Shown one piece after another: positions 52,901 through 61,173 of a DNA stretch of 64,000 bases (positions within the stretch are counted from its first letter, which is position 1; every line of letters begins with the position of its first letter). The DNA is from Paenibacillus harenae DSM 16969. GTDB taxonomy: Bacteria; Bacillota; Bacilli; Paenibacillales; Paenibacillaceae. The stretch spans positions 453,835 through 517,834 of the forward strand of contig NZ_KE383842.1 of assembly GCF_000422465.1 (NCBI RefSeq), read 5' to 3'. A model generated the notes under the pieces. The model worked only from the letters and a program-made list of their open reading frames with translations, had not been told where the DNA came from and searched no databases. The translations under genes were made by a program, and so were the position numbers.

Positions 52901-53440
52901 TTGTTTGATCCAACGGTATTTGAGAACTTGAAGGTAGCGATCGAGAATCAGCTGTATGACCTTGACAATTTGGACAGGAAAGTGGATATTACGAACCGGA
53001 AGGATCTGTTGGATATGGCCGTGATGTCGCGGGAGTTTGCGCTGCAATTCACGCTTGCGGCACACAAGGCCGTAACGGCGGAGCTCCGGCTGGGAGCGTC
53101 ATTGAAGGAGCTTGCCGCGGAAATACTTGAGCAGGAGGGAGCCGTTCCTGCATGCACGCTGCGGTTGTGCTTCTATATGAGGGTGGAGCGTCCGGAGGAG
53201 AAGTGCGGGCACATCGACCGGCTTGTGCAGCAGATTTGGAAGCCTGAGAAGGCGCCCAAGCAAACAATCAGCTATGTTTTCGGGGAGGAACCCGTGGTAT
53301 ACTCGAACCGGATCGGGCTGGATTTCAGCCGGAAAATTAATGAGGAGCAGATGCACGACATTCCGGAGCTAATCGATCATATGCTTCTAACCTTAACGGA
53401 GCTGAATGCATTCGCCGCCAACTCGCAGCGGGACAGTTAA
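52901..53440 (+). CDS. Conserved hypothetical protein
   Basis: A 179-residue soluble protein starting at TTG 52901, with GAGGGG at six bases upstream. I cannot name a family. The first half is helical (FENLKVAIENQLYDLDNLDR, coiled-coil-like); the second half contains RLCFYMRVERPEEKCGHIDR and a conserved-looking VVYSNRIGLDFSRKINEEQM. No signal peptide, membrane helix or catalytic motif is visible. It is alone on its strand between the family B repeat and the preQ1 leader. Confidence 0.7.
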   Translation: MFDPTVFENLKVAIENQLYDLDNLDRKVDITNRKDLLDMAVMSREFALQFTLAAHKAVTAELRLGASLKELAAEILEQEGAVPACTLRLCFYMRVERPEEKCGHIDRLVQQIWKPEKAPKQTISYVFGEEPVVYSNRIGLDFSRKINEEQMHDIPELIDHMLLTLTELNAFAANSQRDS

Positions 53441-53530
53441 TCTCCGTCAACCGGTTTGCCCGAACAGGACCGGAAGCCAGGAAGCCGTATAGCAGACGGA
53501 AGGAATTTTAAGACAGTTCCATACGAGCTG

Positions 53531-53559
53531 TTCCCATTTGGGTAAAGCTGTGCTATAGT
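53531..53559 (+). promoter_or_regulatory. Promoter of the queCDEF leader
   Basis: TTCCCA (53531-53536) and TATAGT (53554-53559) are separated by 17 bases, with TGC (an extended -10) in front of the -10 box. It lies about 65 bases before the riboswitch. Confidence 0.55.
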
Positions 53560-53623
53560 ACTTGAGAATAAACAACTGAAGAAGAAATTCCGGAGCCTCG
53601 CTTGTATTTATTCGACAGGGCAT

Positions 53624-53660
53624 CCGGGAGAGGTTCGCGAACTCCCTCTATAAAAAACTA
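53624..53660 (+). ncRNA. preQ1-I riboswitch upstream of queC
   Basis: CCGGGAGAGGTTCGC followed by GAACTCCCTC and TATAAAAAACTA reproduces the preQ1 class I aptamer: a G-rich stem, a short loop, and the A-rich 3' tail ending AAAAACUA that docks into the stem. A terminator follows, so control should be by transcription attenuation when preQ1 is plentiful. Confidence 0.93.
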
Positions 53661-53666
53661 TGCAGA

Positions 53667-53700
53667 ACGATGGCCGCTTCGGGCGGCATCGTCGTTTTTT
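53667..53700 (+). terminator. Riboswitch-linked terminator before queC
   Basis: A GC-rich stem GATGGCCGC / GCGGCATC with a TTCG-type tetraloop, followed by TCGTTTTTT. Confidence 0.85.
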
Positions 53701-53811
53701 GCGTTCGGCGCGAGGCGGGTTCACCGCTTCGCGCCGTTTCTTTGGTTTTTTAACGAAGATGAAGGATTTCGGGCGATCTCTTTCTTCTCATCCAAGAGAG
53801 GGAGATGCAGC

Positions 53812-54477
53812 GTGAAACAAGAAAAAGCAGTCGTCGTATTCAGCGGCGGTCAAGATAGCACAACTTGCCTGTTCTGGGCAATGAAGCGATTCGCGGAGGT
53901 AGAGGCCGTAACCTTCAACTATGGACAGCGGCATAAGCAGGAGCTGGAATGCGCGGCGGCGATCGCCAAAGAGCTGAACATCAGGCATCATATTCTCGAT
54001 ATGTCGCTGCTTAACCAGCTGGCCCCGAACGCGCTTACCCGGGACGACATCGCCATTGAGCAAAAGGAAGGACAGCTGCCAACGACATTCGTCGACGGAA
54101 GGAATCTGCTGTTCCTCACGTTCGCCGCGGTGCTTGCCAAGCAAATCGGCGCGAAGCATATCGTTACCGGCGTGTGCGAGACGGATTTCAGCGGGTATCC
54201 CGACTGCAGGGACGTGTTCGTGAAATCGCTGAACGTCACGCTAAATTTATCGATGGATTATCCGTTTGTGATCGATACGCCGCTCATGTGGCTGAACAAA
54301 GCGGAAACCTGGGAGCTTGCCGACCGGCTCGGCGCGTTCGATTTTGTAAGGGAGCGGACGTTAACCTGTTATAACGGAGTGATGGCGGACGGCTGCGGTC
54401 AATGTCCGGCATGCCTGCTTCGTCAGAAAGGGCTCGACGAATATTTGGCGGTTCGCCGGCAGGGGGAAATCAGCTAA
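53812..54477 (+). CDS. queC: 7-cyano-7-deazaguanine synthase QueC
   Basis: A 221-residue ATP-dependent ligase converting 7-carboxy-7-deazaguanine to preQ0. The PP-loop is [11 protein letters not shown] at the N-terminus, and four cysteines near the end ([16 protein letters not shown]) bind zinc. Translation starts at GTG 53812, seven bases after GAGGGAG. The longer open frame upstream passes through the riboswitch and terminator and is not coding. It heads the queCDEF operon for queuosine precursor synthesis. Confidence 0.96.
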   Translation: MKQEKAVVVFSGGQDSTTCLFWAMKRFAEVEAVTFNYGQRHKQELECAAAIAKELNIRHHILDMSLLNQLAPNALTRDDIAIEQKEGQLPTTFVDGRNLLFLTFAAVLAKQIGAKHIVTGVCETDFSGYPDCRDVFVKSLNVTLNLSMDYPFVIDTPLMWLNKAETWELADRLGAFDFVRERTLTCYNGVMADGCGQCPACLLRQKGLDEYLAVRRQGEIS

Positions 54478-54929
54478 TGCTTCAGCAAATTTATCCGCAG
54501 GCGAGTCATCCCTATTCCTATGAGTTGAATAAAGATTTTCAGTTCGCGGCGGCTCATTATGTTCCGGCAGAGGAAGCGGGCAAATGCCGCCGCCTTCACG
54601 GGCATACGTATTACGCCAACGTTACGGTTGCGGGCGATGAGCTGGACGATACCGGGTTTCTCGTGAACTTTGCCGTCATTAAGCGGCTTATTCACGACCG
54701 GTTCGATCATTCGGTATTGAATGACGATCAGGAAAGCTTCAGCGGCACGCTGCCTGACCGCTTCCCGACGACGGAGGTCGTCGCGCGCACGATATACGAA
54801 ATCGTGCAGCGCTATTTGGACGGTACGGCTAACAGGCCCGAGTGCGTACAGGTTTTCCTGCGCGAGACGCCGACCAGCTATTGCTTATATAGACCGAAAC
54901 GAAAGGCGGGGTCCGATGTCAACCGGTAA
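54477..54929 (+). CDS. queD: 6-carboxytetrahydropterin synthase QueD
   Basis: A 150-residue homologue of 6-pyruvoyltetrahydropterin synthase that makes 6-carboxytetrahydropterin from dihydroneopterin triphosphate. The zinc histidines are in FAAAHY and LHGHTYY, with catalytic Cys near RRLHGH (KCRRLHGHTY). The ATG overlaps the last base of the queC stop, so the genes are coupled. RETPTSYCLYRP closes the protein. Confidence 0.95.
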   Translation: MLQQIYPQASHPYSYELNKDFQFAAAHYVPAEEAGKCRRLHGHTYYANVTVAGDELDDTGFLVNFAVIKRLIHDRFDHSVLNDDQESFSGTLPDRFPTTEVVARTIYEIVQRYLDGTANRPECVQVFLRETPTSYCLYRPKRKAGSDVNR

Positions 54930-55650
54930 TAAACGCATACCCGTCATGGAAATATTCGGACCGACCGTGCAGGGCGAAGGGATGGTTATCGGCCGTAAAA
55001 CGATGTTCGTCCGCACGGCCGGCTGCGACTACAGCTGCTCGTGGTGCGATTCCGCCTTTACCTGGGACGGAAGCGCCAAGGAAGAAATCCGAATGCAGAC
55101 TGCGCAGGAGATTGTGGCGCAATTGTCCGCAATCGGACAACAGACCTTCGACCACGTCACGCTCTCCGGCGGCAATCCGGCGCTTCTGCCTCAGCTCGGA
55201 GAACTCATAGCGCTGCTGCATGAGCAGGGCGTTCAGGTTGCGCTGGAGACGCAGGGCAGCCGCTGGCAGGATTGGTTCCGGGAGATCGACGAGCTGACGC
55301 TTTCGCCTAAGCCGCCAAGCTCCGGCATGAAAACCGATTGGGCTATTCTTGATGAGATTATTGCTAAGCTGAACGAACGAGCAAGAAGCTTCAGCCTGAA
55401 GACGGTCGTGTTCGACGAAGCCGATCTTGACTATGCGGCTTCCGTTCATTCGCGTTATCCGGACGTGCCGTTCTACTTGCAAGCGGGCAACGGCAATTTG
55501 CTGGAATCGGAGCCGGGCCAACTGCTGCCCTATTTAGTGGAGCGGTATGAATGGCTGATCGGGAAGGTTATGAACCGTACAGACCTGAAGCGGGTGCATG
55601 TGCTGCCGCAGCTTCACACATGGGTCTGGGGGAATAAGAAGGGCGTATAA
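54916..55650 (+). CDS. queE: 7-carboxy-7-deazaguanine synthase QueE (radical SAM)
   Basis: A 244-residue radical SAM enzyme that contracts 6-carboxytetrahydropterin to 7-carboxy-7-deazaguanine. The cluster motif is [12 protein letters not shown] (C-x3-C-x2-C), with the preceding [21 protein letters not shown] typical of QueE; SGGNPAL is the following glycine-rich motif. The ATG at 54916 overlaps the end of queD. Confidence 0.95.
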   Translation: MSTGNKRIPVMEIFGPTVQGEGMVIGRKTMFVRTAGCDYSCSWCDSAFTWDGSAKEEIRMQTAQEIVAQLSAIGQQTFDHVTLSGGNPALLPQLGELIALLHEQGVQVALETQGSRWQDWFREIDELTLSPKPPSSGMKTDWAILDEIIAKLNERARSFSLKTVVFDEADLDYAASVHSRYPDVPFYLQAGNGNLLESEPGQLLPYLVERYEWLIGKVMNRTDLKRVHVLPQLHTWVWGNKKGV

Positions 55651-55690
55651 TGCATACGCGCCACATTCAAAAGGAAGGGCGGTCTCTAGC

Positions 55691-56188
55691 ATGGGAGGAC
55701 GAAGCAAAGAAGAGCTGAACGGCGTTACGCTGCTCGGCAATCAAGGCACGCAATATTTATTTAACTATTCGCCGGAAATCTTAGAGGTTTTCGATAACAA
55801 ACATCCGAACCGGGATTATTTCGTCAAATTTAATTGTCCGGAATTTACGAGTCTCTGTCCGATGACGGGCCAGCCGGATTTTGCAACGATCTACATCTCT
55901 TATATTCCTGGCCGCAAGATGGTCGAAAGCAAGTCGCTCAAGCTGTACTTGTTCAGCTTTCGAAATCACGGCGATTTTCACGAGGATTGCATGAACATTA
56001 TTATGAACGATCTTATCGCGATTATGGATCCCAAATACATCGAGGTATGGGGCAAGTTCACGCCGCGCGGCGGCATTTCGATCGACCCTTACTGCAACTA
56101 CGGGCAGCCCGGCACCAAATACGAAGCGATGGCGGAGCACCGTCTCATGAATCATGACCTGTATCCGGAGAAAGTCGATAACCGGTAG
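55691..56188 (+). CDS. queF: NADPH-dependent 7-cyano-7-deazaguanine reductase QueF
   Basis: A 165-residue nitrile reductase of the short (YkvM-like) type converting preQ0 to preQ1. The catalytic cysteine is in [14 protein letters not shown], and the NADPH-binding QueF motif is in [27 protein letters not shown] follows. It is 40 bases downstream of queE, with AAGGAAGGG upstream. It is the last gene of the preQ1-regulated operon, so the end product controls its own synthesis. Confidence 0.96.
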   Translation: MGGRSKEELNGVTLLGNQGTQYLFNYSPEILEVFDNKHPNRDYFVKFNCPEFTSLCPMTGQPDFATIYISYIPGRKMVESKSLKLYLFSFRNHGDFHEDCMNIIMNDLIAIMDPKYIEVWGKFTPRGGISIDPYCNYGQPGTKYEAMAEHRLMNHDLYPEKVDNR

Positions 56189-56295
56189 AAGAATGGAGAA
56201 CACGAATTTTACTCAAAGCTCATAGATTTGGATGTGGATAAAAGCCCCGATTCGTGCGTTCTCGCGTGAGTTGAATAGAGCGGAGGCGGCGAGCG

Positions 56296-57063
56296 ATGGA
56301 CAATAAAGAACGATTTTCGAACCGGGTCGATACGTATGCGAAATACCGTCCGAGTTATCCGAAGGAAGCGATCGATTATTTGTACGACACGGCCGGCTTG
56401 CGGCAAGAGTCCGAGATTGCGGATATCGGCGCAGGAACCGGCATTTTCTCGAAGCTGCTGCTCGAGAGGGGAAGCAGGGTGATCGCGGTTGAACCGAATG
56501 ACGCCATGCGGGAAGAGGCGGAGAAGCAGCTCGGAGGAGAACCGGGATTTCGCGCTCTAACGGGCGCTGCGGAAGCTACGGGCTTGCCGGACCGTTCCGT
56601 TGACTTTATTGTTTGCGCGCAGGCGTTCCATTGGTTTGACCGATCAGCGGCGCAAGCCGAGTTTAGCCGTATTTTAAAGGAGAACGGGAAAGCCGTATTG
56701 GTATGGAATTCGCGATTGACTCACGGTACTCCTTTTCTGGAAGAGTATGACCGGATGCTTCGCACGTTCGGCACCGATTACGCCAAAGTCAATCATAAAA
56801 ACATCACGAAAGAGATATTATATCCGTTTTTTAAAAAGGATAAGCTGTGTGAAGCGCGGTTCGCCTACCGGCAAATTTGCGGTCTGGAGGAACTTAGCGG
56901 CCGAATGCTCTCGTCATCCTACACGCCGTTAATGGGACATCCGGACTATGAACCGATGATGGAGGAGCTGCGCGGCGTATTCAACCGGAATCAAGAGAAC
57001 GGCAACGTTTCATTGGAATATGAAACCGAGTTGTACTGGGGAGAAGTAGACACTGCAGGCTAG
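56296..57063 (+). CDS. SAM-dependent class I methyltransferase
   Basis: A 255-residue methyltransferase of the methyltransf_11/UbiE-like type. The SAM-binding motif I is IADIGAGTGIFSKLL (residues about 42-56), the acidic residue binding the ribose is in VIAVEPNDAM, and VDFIVCAQAFHWFD is motif IV. The substrate is unknown. It lies 107 bases after queF, on the same strand, but no functional link is evident. Confidence 0.9.
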   Translation: MDNKERFSNRVDTYAKYRPSYPKEAIDYLYDTAGLRQESEIADIGAGTGIFSKLLLERGSRVIAVEPNDAMREEAEKQLGGEPGFRALTGAAEATGLPDRSVDFIVCAQAFHWFDRSAAQAEFSRILKENGKAVLVWNSRLTHGTPFLEEYDRMLRTFGTDYAKVNHKNITKEILYPFFKKDKLCEARFAYRQICGLEELSGRMLSSSYTPLMGHPDYEPMMEELRGVFNRNQENGNVSLEYETELYWGEVDTAG

Positions 57064-57094
57064 AATGTATCTCGGACAGCAATGTCCGGTATAA

Positions 57095-57147
57095 GTGAGT
57101 AGAAGCCTTCATTCGTGCCGATACGGACGAATGGAGGCTTCTACTCG
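57095..57147. terminator. Long perfect hairpin between methyltransferase and thiD
   Basis: GAGTAGAAGCC with TTCATTCGT pairs with ACGAATGGA and GGCTTCTACTC, giving about 20 paired bases around a small loop. There is no T run, so it may terminate weakly or act in processing; it separates convergent genes. Confidence 0.55.
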
Positions 57148-57187
57148 GCTATGGGAAGCGGTTAGGCCGCAGGCAAGGGTTGGTGAA

Positions 57188-58021
57188 TCAGCCCCGGGCA
57201 TTCGCCGACCCCCGCATTCTGCGCCGATAGGCGAAATGGTTCGTCGGACCGTGTCCGGCACCAATGCCCAGCTGGTCTTCAATGGCGGCCTGGATGAAGC
57301 CTTTGGCGGTGGCAATCGCCTCTTCCACCGGCTTGCCAGCGGCTAATTCCGCGGTAACCGCCGCCGAATACGTGCAGCCGGTGCCATGCGTATGTGGCGT
57401 ATCGATCCGCTTGCTTTCCATATACGTGAACCGCTCCCCGTCGTAAACGAGATCAACGATCCGTTCATGGCCGGATGCGTCGTGACCTCCTTTTATGACG
57501 GCATATCGCGAGCCCATCTGGACGATGCGCTTCGCCGCTTCTTCCCGGTCGCTTAACGTCCGGATCGCCATTCTCGTCAGCAGCTCCGCCTCCGGAATGT
57601 TGGGTGTCGTGACGAGCGCCAGCGGGATTAGATGCTTGACCAACGATTGGATCGCCTCCTGCTGAAGCAGGGCGGAGCCGCCCTTGGCGACCATTACCGG
57701 GTCGATCACGAGCTTCTTCCATTCATATTGCCGCACGCTGTCCGCTACGAGACGGATGATTTCCGAACTGAACAGCATCCCCGTCTTAACGGCTTGCGGC
57801 GTCAGATCCTCGCCGATCGAGTCCAGCTGTCCGCTTATCGCCGCATATTCCATGGGGTAGACGCCCTGCACGCCAAGCGTGTTCTGGGCGGTAACGGCGG
57901 TAATAACGGACATGCCGTAAGCGCCTAGCTCCTGGAAGGTTTTCAGGTCAGCCTGGATGCCCGCGCCGCCGCCGCAGTCGGAGCCCGCAATCGATAATGC
58001 TTTATATGCCTTCATTGCCAT
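57188..58021 (-). CDS. thiD: Hydroxymethylpyrimidine/phosphomethylpyrimidine kinase ThiD
   Basis: A 277-residue ribokinase-family kinase that phosphorylates HMP and HMP-P in thiamine biosynthesis. The N-terminal KALSIAGSDCGGGAGIQADLK and the C-terminal DTPHTHGTGCTYSAAVTAEL (with the GTGCTYSAA anion hole and catalytic cysteine region) are diagnostic. The gene is controlled by a TPP riboswitch in its leader. GGAGGAGG lies nine bases before the ATG. It is monocistronic here, without other thi genes in the window. Confidence 0.96.
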   Translation of the reverse strand: MAMKAYKALSIAGSDCGGGAGIQADLKTFQELGAYGMSVITAVTAQNTLGVQGVYPMEYAAISGQLDSIGEDLTPQAVKTGMLFSSEIIRLVADSVRQYEWKKLVIDPVMVAKGGSALLQQEAIQSLVKHLIPLALVTTPNIPEAELLTRMAIRTLSDREEAAKRIVQMGSRYAVIKGGHDASGHERIVDLVYDGERFTYMESKRIDTPHTHGTGCTYSAAVTAELAAGKPVEEAIATAKGFIQAAIEDQLGIGAGHGPTNHFAYRRRMRGSANARG

Positions 58022-58049
58022 GAATAAAATCCTCCTCCAATTCGCTTTG

Positions 58050-58090
58050 CAAAATAAAAACCGCTCGTCTCCGAAGGAAACGAGCGGTTA
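58050..58090 (-). terminator. TPP riboswitch-linked terminator before thiD
   Basis: On the minus strand AACCGCTCG / CGAGCGGTT forms a stem followed by TTTATTTT, between the TPP aptamer and the thiD start. Control is by attenuation. Confidence 0.85.
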
Positions 58091-58137
58091 CGAACGTTCA
58101 ACAAGGCTAATGCCTTATGATTGTAGGCGCTGCTCCA

Positions 58138-58218
58138 CTTCCCTCCGCTGGAATGATCCAGATCAGGTTCCAAGGGTCCGGAGCATGCGCCCCGTCTCAG
58201 CCGTTAGGCTCCCCTAGT
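58138..58218 (-). ncRNA. TPP (thi box) riboswitch
   Basis: Minus-strand sequence AGGGGAGCC, then GGCTGAGA, ACCCTTGGAACCTGATC and the distal CCAGCGGAGGGAAG are the conserved THI-element blocks. The distance to thiD and the following terminator fit thiamine pyrophosphate feedback on thiD. Confidence 0.95.
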
Positions 58219-58313
58219 GAATAAATAGGTCAATATTTGATTTGTTTTTTTTCTACTATAGCATACACTGGAGAGATATAAACGACAATGATCAGAAAAA
58301 AGCGGGGAACAGA

Positions 58314-58862
58314 ATGAAAAACTTGCTCGTTACCGGCTACCGTGCGCATGAGCTCAATATTTTCAGCCAAAAGCACGAAGGCATTATTTATATTAAAAAA
58401 GCGCTGACCCGCAAGCTGGTTCCCCTTATGGAAGAAGGGCTGGAGTGGGTCATAACCCCCGGCCAGTACGGCGTGGACTTGTGGGCGTGCGAGGTCGTCA
58501 TTGCGCTCAAGGAAATGTATCCGGAGGTGAAGCTGTCGATTCTATCGGCCTACAGAAATCCGGAGGAGAAATGGAAGGACGATAAGAAGGAGTACTACGA
58601 GCAGGTGCTGAAGGGAGTCGACTATTATGCGGCGGTCAGCAAGCAGCCCTACAGCGGCGTATGGCAATTCACGGCGCGGGACGAGCTGCTGTTCCGGAAG
58701 ACGGACGGCATTTTGCTCGTATACGACGAGGATGCGGGCGAAGGGAGTCCGAGATTTTTTAAGGAAAAGGCGCTTAAGAAACAACAGACGGATGGTTACG
58801 AGTATATCAGCATCAGCTCCGAAGACATTCAAAGCATTGCGGATGAGGAGCTGTTCGAATAA
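58314..58862 (+). CDS. YpsA-like SLOG-family protein (DUF1273)
   Basis: A 182-residue protein of the DUF1273/YpsA family, a SLOG (Rossmann-like nucleotide- or ligand-binding) fold. The start MKNLLVTGYRAHELNIF, the ITPGQYGVDLWACEV glycine-containing loop and the RDELLFRKTDGILLVYDEDA segment match YpsA, whose overproduction affects cell division in Bacillus subtilis. The ATG at 58314 follows AAGCGGGG. The gene is divergent from thiD and followed by a terminator (58878-58927). Confidence 0.88.
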   Translation: MKNLLVTGYRAHELNIFSQKHEGIIYIKKALTRKLVPLMEEGLEWVITPGQYGVDLWACEVVIALKEMYPEVKLSILSAYRNPEEKWKDDKKEYYEQVLKGVDYYAAVSKQPYSGVWQFTARDELLFRKTDGILLVYDEDAGEGSPRFFKEKALKKQQTDGYEYISISSEDIQSIADEELFE

Positions 58863-58877
58863 TGGCTGTTCCATAAC

Positions 58878-58927
58878 AGGTTATCTCAGCCGGTCCGTAG
58901 GGGGCCTTGCCGGATAGCCTTTTTTTA
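58878..58927 (+). terminator. Terminator of the YpsA-like gene
   Basis: AGGTTATC / GATAGCCT outer stem with GC-rich interior followed by a run of seven T residues. Confidence 0.65.
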
Positions 58928-59028
58928 CGGATCCATTGACATGCGGCGAAAGTTCCATTATGATCTGTTTTAAATAGCATCTAATTAGATATTCATTAAA
59001 TAAGCTAAATGGAATTGAGGTAACGATC

Positions 59029-59634
59029 TTGCAATTAGATAAGGTAGTTGCGTATCACAAAGCGCTCGCGGACCCGACGAGAATTAAAATGCTGATCATG
59101 CTGGCCGGCGGAGAGCTTAACGGACAGACGCTGGCGGAAAAGCTCGGCGTTTCACCGGCAACTGTCACTCATCATGCGGCGAAGCTGCGCGAAGCCAGCT
59201 TGATCAATGAGCGGAGAGAGAAGAACACCATCTATTTTTGTTTGAACGACTACTTCATTAAGAGCAACGCGAATGCCGCGGAGAAGCTCATTTATCGGAA
59301 TGCCGAACGGGAAGGAGGAGAGAATGCTATGGAAGAGAGCAATAAGCGCCTAAAGGATTCGGTGATTCGCAATTTCTTCACGTCTGACGGCAGGCTGAAG
59401 CATATACCGGTTCAGCTCAAGAAAAAATTAATCGTGCTCCAGCATCTCGCAGATCAGCTGGCGAAGGGGCAGACGTACACGGAAAAAGAAATAAATGCGT
59501 TCATTAAACGATTTCACGACGACTTCGCCACGATACGGAGGGAGTTTATCATGCATCAGCTCATGTATAGGGAGAAGGATGTTTATGAGCTGAACCCGCC
59601 GGAGCTCTGGGCAAAATGGGAAACGTTGTCCTAA
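59029..59634 (+). CDS. ArsR-type regulator with DUF2087 domain
   Basis: A 201-residue protein starting with TTG at 59029 (GAGGTAA six bases upstream). Residues about 8-75 are an ArsR-type winged helix (LADPTRIKMLIMLAGGEL, then LGVSPATVTHHAAKLREA). The C-terminal 90 residues form a DUF2087-like domain (DSVIRNFFTSDGRLKHIPVQ, FHDDFATIRREFIMHQLM), found fused to such regulators. The ligand is unknown. It is monocistronic. Confidence 0.88.
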   Translation: MQLDKVVAYHKALADPTRIKMLIMLAGGELNGQTLAEKLGVSPATVTHHAAKLREASLINERREKNTIYFCLNDYFIKSNANAAEKLIYRNAEREGGENAMEESNKRLKDSVIRNFFTSDGRLKHIPVQLKKKLIVLQHLADQLAKGQTYTEKEINAFIKRFHDDFATIRREFIMHQLMYREKDVYELNPPELWAKWETLS

Positions 59635-59729
59635 TATTTTCATTGACACTCCCGAATTTATATTGGTATACTATGGAACATTAGATACCCGATTAAATTC
59701 ATCGGAATTAATCAACGGAGGTCATGAAT

Positions 59730-61091
59730 ATGAGAAGATTTCAAGCTTCATACGTCAAGCTGGCGGCGGCACTCCTCTTATCGTTTTCTGTTATTTTTAC
59801 GCAATCGGCTGTCTTTGCCGCAACTCCGGCAAATGCCGTAACGGTTTCCCATGAGGACGGGGCGGCGGAGTACAAGCAATTTTTGAAAGAAAAGCTTGGC
59901 ATTGAGTTGACAGAAAAGGTTACGAAAGGCGATTTCATTGAAGCGGTTGCGGATGCGCTCGGCTATAAGCCTTCCGGTGCGGAAGTGACCTTCACGGACT
60001 TAACGCCGGAAGACGCTTTGTTCGAATCCGCAGCCGCCTTGTATGAGAATGGAATCCTGTCCGGGCCGGCCGTTCAAGGAGAGCAAGCGCTCACGGCCTC
60101 TACTGCGGTCATAATCGCGGTGCGGGCGGCGGATTTGAAGGAGCTCGCATATACGTACCCTGCAGCCAAGGTGAATAAGGCGCTTAGCAAGCTCAAGTTG
60201 ACGAGCAGCTCGCTGGGCGCAAAGACTGCGCAGGAAGTGGCGGCGGCAGTAGATACAGGCTTGCTGCCTTCCGAATTGTACGCGAGCTTTAAGCCCAAAA
60301 ACGTTGCCGGCGACCAACTGATCCATACGCTGCTTGGCAAGGTTCTGATTACGAAAGGCCTTTACAAGAAATATATCGGTTATGTCAATGACGCCGATAT
60401 CTATTCGAAGCTAAGCGCGGCTTATGAAGCATCCGATATTATCGATGCGCCTAAGCTGCAGGGACTTGTGAATACGGCGCTCAAGCAGGAGCTTATTACA
60501 GGCTACAGCTTGAAGGATTCCCGTTTCGAGCCGAACTTTATCGACTCGCTGTCACTTACATACGGGCATTCCGATCTGAAGCATGCAATCCAGCTTATCG
60601 GGCTGCTTCGCAGCGAAGGCATTAATGCGAAGGTACAGTTCGAGCCGAAGACATCCGCATTTATTTTTCTGGCGGAGTGGGGCGAGCCGGGGCCTAACGT
60701 CGTTCAAATCGAGAACGGCAATTACATTAACTACGATAAGGAATTCGATATTGCTTTTGAATTTGCCGGCGAGAAGGACAAAGCGGCATTCGATCAAATC
60801 ATTCTAACGTTCGCGAAGAAGAATGAAGACAACCAAGCCGGTTTGATCTACGGCTCGTGGTGGCAGCCGCTTTACTTTACAACATCGGAACTGCAGAATT
60901 ACGAGAAAATAACGAATCATTTTATTACCGATAAGGACAGCCCTTATACCGTTAATTCCTTCTCCTTAAACGAGGATTCCGAGAAGGTTGTCGCAGGGCT
61001 GAAGGCGATCGATCCCGATGCCGCCATTCTTCCGTATGAAATCTGGGCAGATAAGCCGTTCTTCCGTTACCTGCACGGTGAGTCGCAGTAA
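59730..61091 (+). CDS. Secreted protein with SLH-like N-terminus
   Basis: A 453-residue exported protein. The signal peptide ends near SAVFA-A (residue 31). Residues about 45-130 contain an SLH-like repeat (VTFTDLTPEDALFESAAALYENGILSGP). The remaining 300 residues show no motif I can name, and the end is aromatic-rich. The start at 59730 is chosen because GGAGG lies eight bases upstream; the ATG at 59724 is too close. It may bind secondary cell-wall polymer and act at the surface. It converges with a second SLH protein gene behind a shared terminator. Confidence 0.78.
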   Translation: MRRFQASYVKLAAALLLSFSVIFTQSAVFAATPANAVTVSHEDGAAEYKQFLKEKLGIELTEKVTKGDFIEAVADALGYKPSGAEVTFTDLTPEDALFESAAALYENGILSGPAVQGEQALTASTAVIIAVRAADLKELAYTYPAAKVNKALSKLKLTSSSLGAKTAQEVAAAVDTGLLPSELYASFKPKNVAGDQLIHTLLGKVLITKGLYKKYIGYVNDADIYSKLSAAYEASDIIDAPKLQGLVNTALKQELITGYSLKDSRFEPNFIDSLSLTYGHSDLKHAIQLIGLLRSEGINAKVQFEPKTSAFIFLAEWGEPGPNVVQIENGNYINYDKEFDIAFEFAGEKDKAAFDQIILTFAKKNEDNQAGLIYGSWWQPLYFTTSELQNYEKITNHFITDKDSPYTVNSFSLNEDSEKVVAGLKAIDPDAAILPYEIWADKPFFRYLHGESQ

Positions 61092-61130
61092 TCTTTCACC
61101 AGCGCTCAGAAAACGCAGAAGTCCGTACAT

Positions 61131-61169
61131 AAAAATAACCGTCCGGTCGTTGTCCGGACGGTTATTTTT
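61131..61169. terminator. Bidirectional terminator between the two surface-protein genes
   Basis: Perfect 16-base stem AAAAATAACCGTCCGG / CCGGACGGTTATTTTT with a short loop; A and T runs on both sides. Confidence 0.88.
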
Positions 61170-61173
61170 ATGA

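Noticed and set aside
53602..53811. Upstream extension of queC
   Set aside because: The extension runs through the preQ1 aptamer and its terminator; a GTG with a good ribosome site follows at 53812.
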